Positions 26,214 to 36,654 are shown, counted from the first letter of the stretch. The stretch: 64,000 nucleotides of DNA from Anaerocolumna sp. MB42-C2 (GCF_030913705.1 NZ_CP133190.1:3997501-4061500); one strand, 5' to 3'. Program-made: numbers and translations. The notes: generated from the sequence alone by a model not told the origin.

Positions 26214-26349
26214 TTGCATAGGAAAGTTCTTCGAACTTACCTATGCAACAAAAAGCTTTCCAGGCAGGATGCGTTTGACGCACTTAAGGAAGATGTCACT
26301 GTCGTGACAGCGCGTCAGCGCTAGAGTCTGGTAAACCAGACTCTTTCTT
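26214..26349. repeat. Terminator-associated palindromic repeat, long copy 2
   Basis: Module A is ttgcataggaaagttc (26214-26229) and gaacttacctatgcaa (26233-26248). Module B (26249-26349) is almost identical to that at 20142-20243, with the nested stems tgacgc/gcgtca and tgtcac/gtgaca and the final hairpin agagtctgg-taa-accagactct. It is not open for translation. The remaining 26350-26555 shows only the glmM leader. Confidence 0.75.
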
Positions 26350-26555
26350 GTCGTATATATGGAGCAAACACAGTAAGTCAGACATATGATAGATAAAAAC
26401 AAAGATGGAAAGCGGGCAGAACAGTTGCCATAATGAAACGGTTATGTTACAATCGGTTATATGATTTTATATAAATATTTGAGTCAATAAATACAAAGGG
26501 TTTGTACGAATAGAGTATTTCAAACGAAAATTAAGATAATGAAGGAGCTCTTTAG

Positions 26556-27905
26556 ATGGGTAAATATTTTGGTACAGATGGATTTCGCGGTGAAGCTAAT
26601 ATTGATTTGACAGTAGAACATGCTTATAAAGTAGGTAGGTTTTTAGGTTATTATTACGGGAAGGAGCATAAGGCTAACGTTGTAATCGGCAAAGATACAA
26701 GGCGTTCCAGTTATATGTTTGAGTATGCCCTGGTATCAGGACTTACGGCCAGCGGTGCAGATGTTTATCTGCTTCATGTAACCAGTACTCCCAGTGTATC
26801 CTATTTGATAAGAAGTGAAAATTATGACTGTGGAATTATGATATCGGCAAGTCATAATCCTTATTATGATAACGGGATTAAAATCTTAAACGGAAGCGGT
26901 TATAAATTAGAAGCAGAAGTTGAGGAACTAATCGAAAAATACATAGACGGCGAGGGATTAAGCATTCCATATGCCACCAGAGAAAAGATAGGTAAAACCA
27001 CGGACTATTACATAGGGAGAAACCGCTATATAGGGTATTTAATTTCTCTTGCTACCAGATCCTTTTCCGGTATGAGAGTTGGTCTTGATTGCGCTAACGG
27101 TTCTGCTTCTACCATTGCAAAAGGTGTATTTGATGCTTTGGGTGCGAAAACATATGTAATAAATAATGAACCGAATGGCACGAACATTAATGACGGCTGT
27201 GGTTCCACCCATATTAATACACTGCAGAAATATGTTATAGAAAATCAACTGGATTTAGGATTTGCGTATGACGGAGACGCAGATCGTTGTTTAGCAGTGG
27301 ATGATAAGGGTAATATTATAGATGGAGATTTAATATTATATGTCTGCGGCTCATATATGAAAGAACGTGGTGAACTTAGTAATAATACGGTTGTAACTAC
27401 CATCATGTCGAATATTGGCTTGTATAAAGCCTTGGATGAAAAAGGTATTTCATATGAAAAAACAGCTGTCGGGGATAAATATGTTTATGAAAATATGCTG
27501 GAATATGGCCACTCAATAGGTGGGGAGCAATCCGGACATATTATTTTCAGCAAACATGCTACTACAGGTGACGGAATCCTGACTTCACTAAAAATAATGG
27601 AAGTAGTTCTGGAAAAGAAAATGAAACTTTCCGATCTCATTAAAGACGTATATATTTATCCGCAGCTTTTAGTCAATGTTAAGGTAAAGGATAAGAAAAC
27701 TGCCAGAGAAGATGATAAAATAATAGAAGTAATAAACCAGGTAACCCATGAACTTGGTGAAGAGGGACGAATCCTGGTAAGAGAAAGCGGTACGGAACCT
27801 GTTATCCGGGTTATGGTAGAAGCTCAGAGTCATGAATTATGTAAACTTTATGTGGATCGAGTAGTTGAAGTATTAAAACAACAGGGTCATGTAAGAAACG
27901 ATTAA
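26556..27905 (+). CDS. glmM: Phosphoglucosamine mutase
   Basis: 449 residues, the usual GlmM length. GKYFGTDGFRGEAN starts the fold. ISASHNPYYDNGIK carries the phosphoserine (Ser 99). The metal loop is DGDADRCLAVD (near 242). The phosphate-binding RESGTEPVIRVM lies at the C-terminus. It interconverts glucosamine-6-P and glucosamine-1-P for UDP-GlcNAc and peptidoglycan synthesis. Site atgaaggagctcttta before ATG. It appears to be a single-gene unit; the next 480 bases are structured non-coding DNA. Confidence 0.95.
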   Translation: MGKYFGTDGFRGEANIDLTVEHAYKVGRFLGYYYGKEHKANVVIGKDTRRSSYMFEYALVSGLTASGADVYLLHVTSTPSVSYLIRSENYDCGIMISASHNPYYDNGIKILNGSGYKLEAEVEELIEKYIDGEGLSIPYATREKIGKTTDYYIGRNRYIGYLISLATRSFSGMRVGLDCANGSASTIAKGVFDALGAKTYVINNEPNGTNINDGCGSTHINTLQKYVIENQLDLGFAYDGDADRCLAVDDKGNIIDGDLILYVCGSYMKERGELSNNTVVTTIMSNIGLYKALDEKGISYEKTAVGDKYVYENMLEYGHSIGGEQSGHIIFSKHATTGDGILTSLKIMEVVLEKKMKLSDLIKDVYIYPQLLVNVKVKDKKTAREDDKIIEVINQVTHELGEEGRILVRESGTEPVIRVMVEAQSHELCKLYVDRVVEVLKQQGHVRND

Positions 27906-27951
27906 GAAAAAAATTATGGTATTTACAGAATGGCTATGTTATAATATACTA

Positions 27952-28166
27952 ATGTCAAAACGTCAGAGTGGGAATCTGCCCTATTTTACCACATAGTAAA
28001 ATTACTTCTTGTGTGGAAAACACTCCGCGGAATGCGTCCTAATACGCAATAGGATATTACTATCCAAGTTGAAATAAAACCATGGGTGCATATATATAAT
28101 ATATACTACAGGAACTAAAAACTGGTTCCTATAGTCGGATGCACGGCACCAAATACGGTGCCTTTT
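27952..28166 (+). ncRNA. Candidate structured non-coding RNA between glmM and tig
   Basis: The -10 element TATAAT at 27940-27945 is preceded by TG in the extended position, so transcription could start near 27952. The following bases form several local stems: gtaa/ttac, gtgt/acac, tgcgt/acgca (near 28034), ggata/tatcc (near 28052) and a long actacaggaac/gttcctatagt stem. They end in ggcacc-aaatac-ggtgcc plus TTTT (28145-28166). There is no start codon with a ribosome site. The motif cactccgcgg resembles part of 6S RNA, but the identity is unproven. Confidence 0.4.
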
Positions 28167-28300
28167 ATCAGACGTTTGAAAAAGCAACATCTGATAAGTT
28201 ATACTATAGGGACTAAAAACTGGTTCCTATAGTCGGATGCACGGCACCAAATACGGTGCCTTTTATCAGACGTTTGAAAAGCAACATCTGATAAGTTATA
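28106..28300 (+). repeat. 98-bp tandem repeat, two copies
   Basis: Unit 1 is 28106-28203 and unit 2 is 28204-28300. They differ by three bases near the start and one missing A. Each unit contains three hairpins: (g)gaac/gttcc, ggcacc/ggtgcc followed by TTTT, and ttatcaga/tctgataa. Base changes in the first stem keep pairing (G-U for A-U). Unit 1 forms the 3' end of the candidate RNA above. Confidence 0.85.
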
Positions 28301-28324
28301 TTATATATAACAGGGAAAAATACA

Positions 28325-28352
28325 TTGACGGAAAATAATTGGATCGTATAAG
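28325..28352 (+). promoter_or_regulatory. Promoter of tig
   Basis: TTGACG (28325-28330), 16-bp spacer, TATAAG (28347-28352), 35 bases before the ATG. The tandem repeats therefore lie upstream of the main tig transcript. Confidence 0.5.
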
Positions 28353-28387
28353 GAAGATACGTTCACATATTAAGGAGGAAATTTTAA

Positions 28388-29674
28388 ATGAGTTTACAAG
28401 TAGAAAAATTAGAGAAGAATATGGTGAAGCTAACCATAGAAGCTACTGCAGAGGAGTTTGAAGCTGCAATAGAAAAAGCCTATGCGAAAAATAAAGGTAA
28501 GATGAACGTACAGGGCTTCCGTAAAGGAAAAGCTCCACGTGCTATAATTGAAAAAATGTATGGAGCAAGTGTTTTCTATGAAGATGCTGCTAATATGATT
28601 ATACCCGATGCTTACGAGAAAGCTGCTGAAGAAAGTAAATTAGAAATTGTTTCAAGGCCGGAAATCGATGTAGTGCAAATTGAAAAAGGCAAGCCATTTA
28701 TTTTTACTGCTGAAGTAGCGGTAAAACCTGAAGTAACTTTAGGCGATTATAAAGGAATTGAAGTAGAAAAAACTGCTGTCGAAGTAACTGAGGAAGAAAT
28801 TCTAGCCGAGATAGATAAAGTAAGAGATCAGAATTCCAGAGAAATTACCGTTGAAGACAGACCGGTTGCCGATAAAGATATGTTAGTAATCGACTTTGAA
28901 GGATTTGTAGACGGTGCTCCTTTTGATGGCGGCCAAGCAGAGGATTATTCCTTAACCATAGGATCCCATTCTTTTATTGATACCTTTGAAGAACAGTTAA
29001 TCGGAAAATCTCTTGGAGAAGAGACAGAAGTAAATGTAACTTTCCCTGCAGAATATCATGCAGCTGAATTAGCAGGTAAACCAGCATTATTTAAAGTTAA
29101 GATAAAAGAAATCAAAGCAAAGGAATTACCGGAATTAGATGATGAATTTGCACAGGATGTATCTGAATTTGATACATTAGATGAATATAAAGCAGATATT
29201 AAAGCAACAATCTTAGAGAGAAAAGAAAAAGAAGCTAAGACTGCAAAAGAAGATAAAGTGATTGAAAAGATTGTTTCAAATGCTGCTATGGAGATACCGG
29301 ATGCCATGATTGAAACACAGGTTAGACAAATGGCGGATGATTTTGCTCAGAGAATTCAGTCTCAGGGAATTACAATTGAACAGTATTTCCAATTTACAGG
29401 TATGAACAGCACACAATTATTTGATCAGATGAGACCGCAGGCTCAGAAGAGAATAGAAAGCAGATTAGTTCTTGAAGCTGTTGTAAAAGCTGAAAATATT
29501 ACAGTGTCCGACGAAGATGTGGAAAAAGAATTTACTCAGATGGCTGAAACTTATAAAATGGAACTAGATAAATTAAAAGAATTAGTAGGCGAAAAAGAAA
29601 AAGAACAAATCGTTATGGATATGGCAGTTCAAAAAGCAGTAGATTTTGTTACCAACGCAGCAGCAGAAGTTTAA
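28388..29674 (+). CDS. tig: Trigger factor
   Basis: 428 residues, full length. The ribosome-docking signature GFRKGKAPRAIIEKMYG is at about 43-59. An FKBP-type prolyl isomerase domain (about 155-245) contains FEGFVDGAPFDGG and FPAEYHAAELAGK. A long helical C-terminal chaperone domain follows. It binds nascent chains at the exit tunnel of the 50S subunit. Site taaggaggaaatttta. It heads the conserved tig-clpP-clpX-lon-engB block. Confidence 0.97.
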   Translation: MSLQVEKLEKNMVKLTIEATAEEFEAAIEKAYAKNKGKMNVQGFRKGKAPRAIIEKMYGASVFYEDAANMIIPDAYEKAAEESKLEIVSRPEIDVVQIEKGKPFIFTAEVAVKPEVTLGDYKGIEVEKTAVEVTEEEILAEIDKVRDQNSREITVEDRPVADKDMLVIDFEGFVDGAPFDGGQAEDYSLTIGSHSFIDTFEEQLIGKSLGEETEVNVTFPAEYHAAELAGKPALFKVKIKEIKAKELPELDDEFAQDVSEFDTLDEYKADIKATILERKEKEAKTAKEDKVIEKIVSNAAMEIPDAMIETQVRQMADDFAQRIQSQGITIEQYFQFTGMNSTQLFDQMRPQAQKRIESRLVLEAVVKAENITVSDEDVEKEFTQMAETYKMELDKLKELVGEKEKEQIVMDMAVQKAVDFVTNAAAEV

Positions 29675-29758
29675 TAGTACGAACTATTAACTTAAAAAGG
29701 AAGAGAATATAATATTCTGTTTAAATTCATGTTTTGTTTCCCTATTGATTATTATACA

Positions 29759-29787
29759 GGGGCAGCTGCGAGTATTGCAGCAGCCCC
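29759..29787 (+). other. Hairpin between tig and clpP
   Basis: Perfect-looking stem ggggcagctgc/gcagcagcccc with loop gagtatt, 13 bases before the clpP ribosome site and without a U-run. It may stabilise processed mRNA or limit read-through from tig. No CtsR operator is visible here. Confidence 0.5.
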
Positions 29788-29811
29788 TAATACAAAGAAG
29801 GAGGATTTACT

Positions 29812-30393
29812 ATGAGTTTAGTACCTTATGTCATTGAACAAACAAGCCGTGGTGAAAGATCCTACGACATTTATTCCAGATTATTAAAAGATAGAATAAT
29901 TTTCCTGGGTGAAGAAGTTACAGATGTTTCTGCAAGTATTATTGTAGCACAGTTATTATTCCTGGAATCAGAAGACCCTAATAAAGATATAAACTTATAT
30001 ATTAACAGTCCGGGTGGATCTGTTACTGCAGGTATGGCAATCTATGATACCATGCATTATATTAAGTGTGATGTATCTACTACCTGTATTGGTATGGCTG
30101 CAAGTATGGGGGCATTCCTTTTAGCCGGAGGTACCAAAGGTAAGAGATTTGCTCTTCCTAATGCTGAGGTTATGATTCATCAGCCGTCTGGTGGTGCAAA
30201 AGGCCAGGCTACCGATATTAAAATCGTAGCTGAAAATATATTAAAAACGAAAAAGAAATTAAACGAGATTCTTGCTGCTAATACAGGTAAGCCTTTAGAT
30301 ATAATAGAGATTGATACAGAAAGAGACTATTATATGAGTGCTGAAGAAGCAAAGATTTATGGTATCATTGACAGTGTAATTGTAAGCAGATAG
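29812..30393 (+). CDS. clpP: ATP-dependent Clp protease proteolytic subunit
   Basis: 193 residues. Catalytic Ser 98 lies in GMAASMGAF and His 123 in MIHQPSGG; the Asp follows in the [12 protein letters not shown] helix region. The oxyanion loop is [11 protein letters not shown]. The N-terminal [20 protein letters not shown] matches the processed form of ClpP. It forms the 14-subunit chamber that works with ClpX encoded 36 bases downstream. Site aaggaggatttact. Confidence 0.97.
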   Translation: MSLVPYVIEQTSRGERSYDIYSRLLKDRIIFLGEEVTDVSASIIVAQLLFLESEDPNKDINLYINSPGGSVTAGMAIYDTMHYIKCDVSTTCIGMAASMGAFLLAGGTKGKRFALPNAEVMIHQPSGGAKGQATDIKIVAENILKTKKKLNEILAANTGKPLDIIEIDTERDYYMSAEEAKIYGIIDSVIVSR

Positions 30394-30429
30394 ATAAAAA
30401 AATGCAGCGGGAAAGGAGATGATAACTAA

Positions 30430-31725
30430 GTGGCAAACAGAACGGATGAAAGAAAACAGATAAGATGTTCTTTCTGTAATAAAACTCAGGATCAGGTCAG
30501 AAAATTGATTGCAGGACCGGGTAATGTATATATATGTAATGAATGTATTGAGATTTGTTCTGAAATTGTAGAAGAAGAATTTGAAGATACAACCCAGGAT
30601 GCAGATATCAACTTATTGAAACCTGCTGAAATCAAAAGCTTTTTGGATCAATATGTTATTGGACAGGAAGAAGCTAAAAAAGTTCTCTCCGTATCCGTTT
30701 ATAATCATTATAAACGCGTACTGGCAGGCAGAGATCTGGATGTGGAATTACAGAAAAGTAATATACTTATGGTAGGACCTACCGGTTCTGGTAAGACATT
30801 TCTGGCCCAGACTCTGGCTAAGCTTATAAATGTTCCTTTTGCTATCGCCGATGCTACTGCATTGACAGAAGCAGGTTATGTAGGGGAAGATGTAGAAAAC
30901 ATACTTTTAAAACTTATTCAGGCAGCTGAGTTTGATGTGGAAAGAGCAGAACACGGAATTATATATATTGATGAAATAGATAAAATAACCAGAAAATCTG
31001 AAAATACATCCATAACCCGAGATGTATCCGGTGAGGGTGTACAACAGGCTTTATTAAAAATCCTGGAAGGTACCGTTGCTTCTGTTCCTCCCCAAGGAGG
31101 CCGTAAGCATCCTCATCAGGAATTTATCCAGATAGATACAACTAATATTCTATTTATCTGCGGTGGAGCTTTTGATGGTTTGGAAAAGATAATTGAAGCC
31201 AGAATCGGACAAAAATCAATCGGATTTAATGCTGAAATAACCAAAAATGTGAAAGAGAATATAGGCGAATTATTCAGACAGGCAATGCCTCAGGATTTTG
31301 TCAAATATGGCTTAATACCTGAATTTGTAGGGCGTGTTCCTGTTACGGTGGCCTTGGACTTATTGGATGAAGAAGCATTAGTTCGTATTCTTACGGAACC
31401 CAGAAATGCAATCGTAAAGCAGTATAAAAAACTGTTTGAATTAGATGGAGTTGAACTGGAATTCGAAGAGGAAGCGATACGTGTTATAGCAAAACGTTCC
31501 CTTGAGAGAAAGACAGGAGCAAGAGGTTTGCGTGCAATTATGGAATCTGTTATGATGGATTCTATGTATAAAGTCCCATCGGATACACAAATCTTGAAAT
31601 GTATTATTACGAAAGAAGCTGCAGAAGGCGGAACTCTGCCTACATTAATTAGCTCAGAGGATAATCAGCCAAGAAAACCGATATCAAAGCGGGTACCGAA
31701 AAAAAATAGTAACGAAATTGCTTAA
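30430..31725 (+). CDS. clpX: ATP-dependent Clp protease ATP-binding subunit ClpX
   Basis: 431 residues. The N-terminal zinc-binding domain uses cysteines 13, 16, 36 and 39 (CSFC...CNEC). The AAA+ core has VGPTGSGKT (Walker A), IIYIDEIDK (Walker B), the GYVGEDV pore loop and the [10 protein letters not shown] sensor region. IGF-type loop residues for ClpP docking are present (IGQKSIGF). GTG start with aaaggagatgataacta, 36 bases after clpP. A complex terminator follows. Confidence 0.96.
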   Translation: MANRTDERKQIRCSFCNKTQDQVRKLIAGPGNVYICNECIEICSEIVEEEFEDTTQDADINLLKPAEIKSFLDQYVIGQEEAKKVLSVSVYNHYKRVLAGRDLDVELQKSNILMVGPTGSGKTFLAQTLAKLINVPFAIADATALTEAGYVGEDVENILLKLIQAAEFDVERAEHGIIYIDEIDKITRKSENTSITRDVSGEGVQQALLKILEGTVASVPPQGGRKHPHQEFIQIDTTNILFICGGAFDGLEKIIEARIGQKSIGFNAEITKNVKENIGELFRQAMPQDFVKYGLIPEFVGRVPVTVALDLLDEEALVRILTEPRNAIVKQYKKLFELDGVELEFEEEAIRVIAKRSLERKTGARGLRAIMESVMMDSMYKVPSDTQILKCIITKEAAEGGTLPTLISSEDNQPRKPISKRVPKKNSNEIA

Positions 31726-31738
31726 AAAAGATAGACAA

Positions 31739-31839
31739 GGGGCTGTCTTAAAATACCTTTACTGTTCCAAAATGACTTCAGTGCCGCATACTATGAAGTT
31801 ATGGAAACTTAATGAAGGCATTTTAAGACAGTCCTTTTT
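31739..31839 (+). terminator. Large branched terminator after clpX
   Basis: Outer stem ggctgtcttaaaat/attttaagacagtcc encloses inner pairings (ttcca...tggaa and cttca...tgaag). It ends in TTTTT. It should separate lon from clpPX. Confidence 0.75.
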
Positions 31840-31896
31840 AACATAAGACACTGCCTTAATAGGACAGGCTTAAATTAAACTTAAGTGGAGGTAAAG

Positions 31897-34236
31897 ATGA
31901 GTGAATGTAGTAGGAGAGTTCCCGTTGTAGCTTTAAGAGGAATGGCAGTACTCCCCGGCATGTTAATTCATTTTGACGTAAATCGTAAAATGTCCATTGA
32001 TGCAATAGAAAACGCTATGGAAAATGACCAGTTAGTATTATTGCTAACCCAACGGGATTCTGATATAGAAGATCCGGGTCAGGATGATTTATTTCAAATA
32101 GGAACAATAGCAGAAGTAAAGCAAATTATTAAATTGCCCGGAAATGTAATACGTGTATTAGTTTCGGGAACGGAGAGAGCACAATTAGAGAATTTAATTG
32201 AAGAACAGCCGTTTCTGCTGGGAGAAATCGGATTATTTAAAGATTCCGGTGAGCAGCATATTTCCAATACGGAAAAAAAGGCAATGCTTCGAGGTTTGAA
32301 AGACATCCTGGAAGTATATTTTATAGAGAACACTAAGATTAGCAAAGAAGTAATCAAACAATTGATGAAACTGGAGGATATTCAGGAATTAATTGATCAG
32401 ATAGCTATAAACATTCCGCTTTCAGTAGAAGAGAAACAAGATTTAATCGAAGCAGTGGATTTAATTGAGAGATACCAGAAAATAACAGTCATTCTTACAG
32501 AAGAGATTGATATCTTAAGAATTAAGAAAGACTTGCAAAATAAAATAAAAGAAAAAGTAGATAAGAATCAGAAAGAATATTTATTAAGGGAACAACTAAA
32601 AGTTATCAGAGAGGAACTGGGAGAATCCAATGCCCAGACGGATGCGGATAATTACCTGGAGGCAGCGAAAGATCTGATAGCTACAGATGAAGTAAAAGAA
32701 AAAATAATCAAAGAAATAGAACGATTTAAGAACTTATCCGGTAATTCATCAGAAAGCTCCGTAGCTAGAGGGTATATAGAGACATTACTTTCATTACCTT
32801 GGGATAAGGCAGGAATCGATAAAACAGATATTAACAATGCTGAAAAAATCCTTAACCAGGATCATTACGGACTTCTTAAAGTTAAAACAAGAATCTTGGA
32901 ATTTCTTTCAGTGCGCATTTTAACGAAGAAAGGTGACAGTCCTATTCTTTGTCTGGTTGGACCACCGGGAACAGGTAAAACTTCCATAGCCCGTTCGGTG
33001 GCAAAAGCTTTAAACAAAGAATATGTTAGAATCAGCCTGGGTGGGGTCAGAGATGAAGCGGAAATCCGCGGTCATAGAAGAACTTATATCGGTGCATTAC
33101 CGGGTAGAATTGTAAGCAGTCTTAAAAGCGCCGGTGTAAAAAACCCTCTTATACTCTTAGATGAAATTGACAAGGTAAGCAGTGACTATAAAGGGGACAC
33201 TTCGGCAGCTCTTCTTGAAGTATTGGACGCAGAACAGAATAATAAGTTTGTGGATCATTATATTGAAATACCCGTTGATCTATCGGAAGTTTTGTTTATT
33301 GCCACGGCTAATTCGGTACAAAGCATTCCAAGACCATTACTGGATAGAATGGAATTGATTGAGGTTACAAGCTATACGGAAAATGAAAAACGCCATATTG
33401 CAAAAGAGCATTTAATTGCAAAGCAGTTGAGTAAAAACGGCCTGAGCCGTAAACAATTAAGTATATCGGATAAAGCTTTAAGCCGTATTATTACCGGATA
33501 TACCAAAGAAGCCGGCGTTCGTAATCTGGAGAGAAAAATTGGTGAGATCTGCCGAAAAGCTGCCAAAGAAATCATTATGGACGGCAGTGTAAAGATTAAT
33601 ATAAATGATAAAAACCTGACAAAATATCTGGGGAATGAAAAATATACTTTTCAGATGGCTGGTACCAGGGATGAAATCGGTATTGTTAGAGGTCTTGCCT
33701 GGACAAGCGTCGGAGGAGATACCTTGCAGATAGAAGTTAATGTTATGCCGGGTAAAGGAAAGTTTGAATTAACCGGACAATTAGGGGATGTAATGAAAGA
33801 ATCGGCAAGAGCCGGTATCAGTTATATCAGGTCTGTTAGCAAAGATTATGGCATAAAAGATGACTATTTTGAAAATCATGATATTCACATTCATATTCCG
33901 GAGGGAGCAGTACCTAAAGATGGTCCGTCAGCGGGAATTACCATGGCAACCGCTATGCTTTCTGCAATCGTTGAAAAACCTGTCCGGGCGGATGTTGCTA
34001 TGACAGGCGAAATAACCCTCCGCGGCAGGGTTCTTCCCATCGGTGGTTTAAAAGAAAAAATTCTTGCCGCAAAAGCAGCTAAAATTAAATTGGTTCTGGT
34101 GCCAAATCAAAATAAAAAAGATATTGAAGAATTATCCGAAGAAATTCTGGATGGTATTACAATAAATTTTGTAAGTTCAATGGAAGAAGTATTACAACTT
34201 GCTTTGGCAGGCGGAGTCATACCTCTGCAAAAATAA
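31897..34236 (+). CDS. lon: ATP-dependent protease La
   Basis: 779 residues from ATG after gtggaggtaaag; a GTG four codons earlier is part of that ribosome site. An N-terminal LON substrate domain ([19 protein letters not shown]) leads to a coiled region, an AAA+ module ([17 protein letters not shown]), and a C-terminal Ser-Lys protease domain with GPSAGI for the nucleophile and [10 protein letters not shown] for the lysine. It degrades misfolded and some regulatory proteins in the cytosol. Confidence 0.96.
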   Translation: MSECSRRVPVVALRGMAVLPGMLIHFDVNRKMSIDAIENAMENDQLVLLLTQRDSDIEDPGQDDLFQIGTIAEVKQIIKLPGNVIRVLVSGTERAQLENLIEEQPFLLGEIGLFKDSGEQHISNTEKKAMLRGLKDILEVYFIENTKISKEVIKQLMKLEDIQELIDQIAINIPLSVEEKQDLIEAVDLIERYQKITVILTEEIDILRIKKDLQNKIKEKVDKNQKEYLLREQLKVIREELGESNAQTDADNYLEAAKDLIATDEVKEKIIKEIERFKNLSGNSSESSVARGYIETLLSLPWDKAGIDKTDINNAEKILNQDHYGLLKVKTRILEFLSVRILTKKGDSPILCLVGPPGTGKTSIARSVAKALNKEYVRISLGGVRDEAEIRGHRRTYIGALPGRIVSSLKSAGVKNPLILLDEIDKVSSDYKGDTSAALLEVLDAEQNNKFVDHYIEIPVDLSEVLFIATANSVQSIPRPLLDRMELIEVTSYTENEKRHIAKEHLIAKQLSKNGLSRKQLSISDKALSRIITGYTKEAGVRNLERKIGEICRKAAKEIIMDGSVKININDKNLTKYLGNEKYTFQMAGTRDEIGIVRGLAWTSVGGDTLQIEVNVMPGKGKFELTGQLGDVMKESARAGISYIRSVSKDYGIKDDYFENHDIHIHIPEGAVPKDGPSAGITMATAMLSAIVEKPVRADVAMTGEITLRGRVLPIGGLKEKILAAKAAKIKLVLVPNQNKKDIEELSEEILDGITINFVSSMEEVLQLALAGGVIPLQK

Positions 34237-34274
34237 CAGAAGTGAAATGATAGATAGGAAAGGATACCACAAAA

Positions 34275-34904
34275 ATGCATGTAAAAAGTGTTAACCTGGA
34301 AACCGTATGCGGAATAACAAGTACTTTACCTAAAAATAATAAAATGGAAATAGCCTTTGCCGGCAAGTCCAATGTTGGTAAATCATCTCTGATTAATGCA
34401 TTGATGAACCGAAAGGCTTATGCCAGAACCTCTGCGCAGCCTGGTAAAACACAAACAATCAATTTCTATAATATAAATGATGAACTTTATTTTGTGGATC
34501 TGCCCGGTTATGGTTATGCTAAAGTATCGGAAGCCTTAAAGGAAAAATGGGGTAAAATGATAGAAAAATATCTAAAAACCTCACAACAGTTAAAAATCGT
34601 TTTTCTTCTGATCGATATACGTCATGACCCATCGGAAAATGACCGGAACATGTATGAATGGATTGTATATCAGGGATACCAGCCGATTATTATTGCAACA
34701 AAACTAGATAAAATTAATCGGAGTCAGATTGATAAACAGACCAGAGCCATTAGAAAAGGGTTAAATGCACAGGCATCTACAAGTATTATCCCATTTTCCG
34801 CCTTGTCAAAACAAGGCAGAGATGAAATATGGGGACGTATTGAATCAGTAATAACAAAAGAAGCCGAAGAAGAAACCGATTCAGAAACTGAAACTTTGGA
34901 ATAA
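34275..34904 (+). CDS. engB: Ribosome biogenesis GTP-binding protein (YsxC/YihA/EngB)
   Basis: 209 residues. G1 GKSNVGKSS, G3 DLPGYG, G4 TKLDK and a G5 SAL motif are all present. The N-terminal FAGKSNVGKSSLINALMNRK block is characteristic of EngB. It is needed for late 50S assembly. The acidic C-terminal tail (EEETDSETETLE) is slightly longer than usual. lon-engB adjacency is widely conserved. Start after gataggaaaggataccacaaaa, 38 bases from lon. Confidence 0.95.
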   Translation: MHVKSVNLETVCGITSTLPKNNKMEIAFAGKSNVGKSSLINALMNRKAYARTSAQPGKTQTINFYNINDELYFVDLPGYGYAKVSEALKEKWGKMIEKYLKTSQQLKIVFLLIDIRHDPSENDRNMYEWIVYQGYQPIIIATKLDKINRSQIDKQTRAIRKGLNAQASTSIIPFSALSKQGRDEIWGRIESVITKEAEEETDSETETLE

Positions 34905-34946
34905 AGTAAAGATCAATGTACTATTGACCATAACAGAATATATAAA

Positions 34947-34990
34947 AAAAGGTCGGGATGTTGTAAAAGAGAACAATATCCTGACCTTTT
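34947..34990. terminator. Bidirectional terminator after engB
   Basis: Stem aaaaggtcgggatgttgt/acaatatcctgacctttt, symmetrical enough to work for both engB and the convergent DUF4364 gene. Confidence 0.8.
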
Positions 34991-35063
34991 ATTTCAATAA
35001 ATGGCTAATTCTACATCAAGGGAATCGGTAATTTATTCCTCGCTGCATTTAAATTCAGTTCCT

Positions 35064-35591
35064 TTATTCCTCTTCTTTTAATAAATTACTTAAAACATAA
35101 GCATAAATCTGCTGACTGCGGGTCCGCCAGTTATCACATATTTTTGATGCATCTTCCTTGGTAGGAACTGCGATGGTAAGGTCTATAATGGAATCTTCTT
35201 TCTCAACAACCCTAAGACGTACCATATATTCCCCTCTTTTAGCTTCATAATATTCGGAAAGAGTAGAAACTTCATCTCGTAATGGATATTTGTTTTTTCT
35301 CAAATAATCTAAGATGTCTGACTGAATCGCCGAAGATATCATATTCCCAAAAAAGGATAAGGTTTCCCTGCCTGAGGCTGTAATTCTGTAATGAGAACTA
35401 TGACCAACGGTTTCTACGGTCACAAACTCTGCTTCTAATAACTCTGATATGGACTGCTGAATATTAAAGTAATTGGTATAATCTTTTTCTAGGATAAAAT
35501 TAGATATTTGAGCATTTGTTAACGGAAAATCCACTTTGTCCAATAAAAACAAAATAATTAATTTATACAATGTAAAAGCATCTGATTGCAT
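35064..35591 (-). CDS. DUF4364 family winged-helix protein
   Basis: 175 residues. A winged-helix N-terminal half (LYKLIILFLLDKVDFPLTNA, then ISNFILEKDYTNYFNIQQSI) resembles a transcription-factor fold, and the C-terminal half is a beta domain with RLRVVEKEDSI. DUF4364 proteins are frequent in Lachnospiraceae; their function is unknown. Site aaaggagctgccat, close to the start. It lies 81 bases downstream of the radical SAM gene on the same strand, so possibly one operon. Confidence 0.82.
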   Translation of the reverse strand: MQSDAFTLYKLIILFLLDKVDFPLTNAQISNFILEKDYTNYFNIQQSISELLEAEFVTVETVGHSSHYRITASGRETLSFFGNMISSAIQSDILDYLRKNKYPLRDEVSTLSEYYEAKRGEYMVRLRVVEKEDSIIDLTIAVPTKEDASKICDNWRTRSQQIYAYVLSNLLKEEE

Positions 35592-35672
35592 ATGGCAGCT
35601 CCTTTCCTAAAATCAATTACTTATCCTGTGTAATTCGGAATGATTAGAATACTGATACTATTCTGTTTGTAT

Positions 35673-36650
35673 TTAAGCTTTTTTGCCCTGCCAGGTATTT
35701 CTTATTTTCAATTCTTGATTAATACGATTTAACACTAACTTTTTATTACTGCTCCATAAAGGTGCCATTAATAAGTTCTTAGGACCGTCCCCTGTAATTC
35801 TATGGATTACTATATTCTTCGGAATGATTTCCAGGCATTTTATTATAATATCAACATATTGTTCCAGAGTCAGAATGGGAAAGGAATATTTTGATAAATC
35901 AGTGTCTTTCAGTATATGCAATAATTGCAGCTTAATGCCCTGTACAGGGATAGATGATACATATCTAACTGTTTCTAACATATCAGGCACACTCTCGCCC
36001 GGAAGCCCAATAATTACATGTACTATAACTGTTAATCCATTCTCCTGAAGTCGTTTTACTGCATCTTCAAAGACAGATAGAGGATATCCTCTCCGGATAA
36101 AAGCGGCAGTAGACTCATGACAAGTCTGAAGTCCTAATTCAATCCACACGGGTTTAATCTGATTTAGTTCTCTTAGTAATAAAATCACATCTTGTCCCAG
36201 ACAGTCAGGTCTTGTAGCAATGGATAAGGCTGCTATATCCGGATTATTGATGGCTTCCGTAAATAAACTGCGAAGCATATCGGGATTACCATAAGTATTA
36301 GTATATGCCTGAAAATAAGCAATATATTGTCCGCTGCCGTGACTTTCAGCCGGCTTACTAAAATCAGCTGCTTTTGCGTAATCTTTCTGTTTAAACTTTC
36401 CGGCGATCAGCCTTTTGGCTTCATTTATCTGATCGGTAATTGATAATAGGGAAGAAGCTGAAAAATCGCCGGAGCCACCCATACTGCAGAAAATACATCC
36501 TCTGGTATCAATGGTTCCGTCCCGGTTAGGACAAGTCATTCCGCCGTTTAAGGACAACTTATATATTTTCCGGCCAAAGCTCTGCTTTAAATAGTAATCA
36601 AGGGAATAATAACGCTTATCACCCCAGAAAGTTGTTTGTAAGTCATTCAT
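35673..36650 (-). CDS. TIGR01212-family radical SAM protein (YhcC/YtqA-like)
   Basis: 325 residues. The cluster-binding cysteines sit in TCPNRDGTIDTRGCIFCS, the longer spacing typical of the TIGR01212/YhcC group. Also visible are the N-terminal KRYYSLDYYLKQSFG and the ELGLQTCHESTAAFIRRGY strand. These proteins carry a 4Fe-4S cluster that cleaves SAM; the substrate is not established. The stop of malic enzyme lies 4 bases before this start (reading minus), so the two genes are coupled. Confidence 0.92.
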   Translation of the reverse strand: MNDLQTTFWGDKRYYSLDYYLKQSFGRKIYKLSLNGGMTCPNRDGTIDTRGCIFCSMGGSGDFSASSLLSITDQINEAKRLIAGKFKQKDYAKAADFSKPAESHGSGQYIAYFQAYTNTYGNPDMLRSLFTEAINNPDIAALSIATRPDCLGQDVILLLRELNQIKPVWIELGLQTCHESTAAFIRRGYPLSVFEDAVKRLQENGLTVIVHVIIGLPGESVPDMLETVRYVSSIPVQGIKLQLLHILKDTDLSKYSFPILTLEQYVDIIIKCLEIIPKNIVIHRITGDGPKNLLMAPLWSSNKKLVLNRINQELKIRNTWQGKKA

Positions 36651-36654
36651 ATTA

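Noticed and set aside
28106..28300. CRISPR-like array
   Set aside because: Only two directly abutting 98-bp units with internal hairpins and no spacers, and no cas genes in the window.
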